This document shows, piece by piece, positions 5,628-5,633 of a stretch of 5,633 nt of DNA (position 1 is the stretch's first letter; each line of letters begins with the position of its first letter). Under the pieces are notes generated by a model that was given only the letters and a program-made list of their open reading frames with translations, searched no databases and was not told the DNA's origin. Origin of the DNA: Deltaproteobacteria bacterium (GTDB lineage Bacteria > Desulfobacterota > Desulfobacteria > Desulfobacterales > Desulfosalsimonadaceae); contig JAJRPH010000222.1 in the NCBI GenBank assembly GCA_024280875.1, forward strand, positions 1 through 5,633. The letters run 5' to 3'. The translations under genes and the position numbers were made by a program.

Positions 5628-5633
5628 ATCCAA

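Overview
The window looks like chromosomal DNA from an anaerobic, cytochrome-rich member of the Desulfobacterota, probably a sulfate reducer or relative in the Desulfobacterales. The reasons are a membrane-bound heterodisulfide-reductase (Hdr)-like redox module, a cysteine-bearing PAS sensor kinase, a DRTGG-domain protein and a short repeat whose ends (CGTAAAAAGTC / GACTTTTTACG) I recall from genomes of this group. Base composition is moderate and A+T-rich between genes. The taxonomic call is an inference.

All five genes I can support are on the minus strand and run from about 4682 down past base 1. In transcription order they are: a stand-alone DRTGG-domain protein (4682-4344), a soluble PAS histidine kinase (4282-3203), a single-domain response regulator (about 3160-2726), a 603-residue membrane protein (2670-859) and an HdrB-type protein (842 to beyond base 1, C-terminus cut by the window edge). 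The membrane protein fuses a NarI/HdrE-like cytochrome b, a c-type heme motif and four [4Fe-4S] motifs. The HdrB-type protein has two complete CCG cysteine sets. Gaps of 16 to 61 bases and the shared strand suggest one operon.

The last two products form a plausible electron-transfer complex: periplasmic heme c, two b hemes in the membrane, four cytoplasmic [4Fe-4S] clusters, then the CCG-type clusters of the HdrB subunit, where a thiol/disulfide-like substrate or a further partner would react. The first three products look like a sensing and signalling unit that may match this module to redox state or energy supply. The grouping is the most interesting biology here. The response-regulator start carries a probable one-base deletion or an unusual re-initiation arrangement.

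Bases 4683-5633 hold no gene I can support but are rich in structure. They contain a candidate promoter with a 16-base near-palindrome next to its -10 box, three tandem 17-base repeats, a long imperfect hairpin, a MITE-like element with inverted ends and flanking 7-base direct repeats, and a possible structured leader. The leader ends in a Shine-Dalgarno-like sequence six bases before the window edge, suggesting that a divergent plus-strand gene begins just outside.
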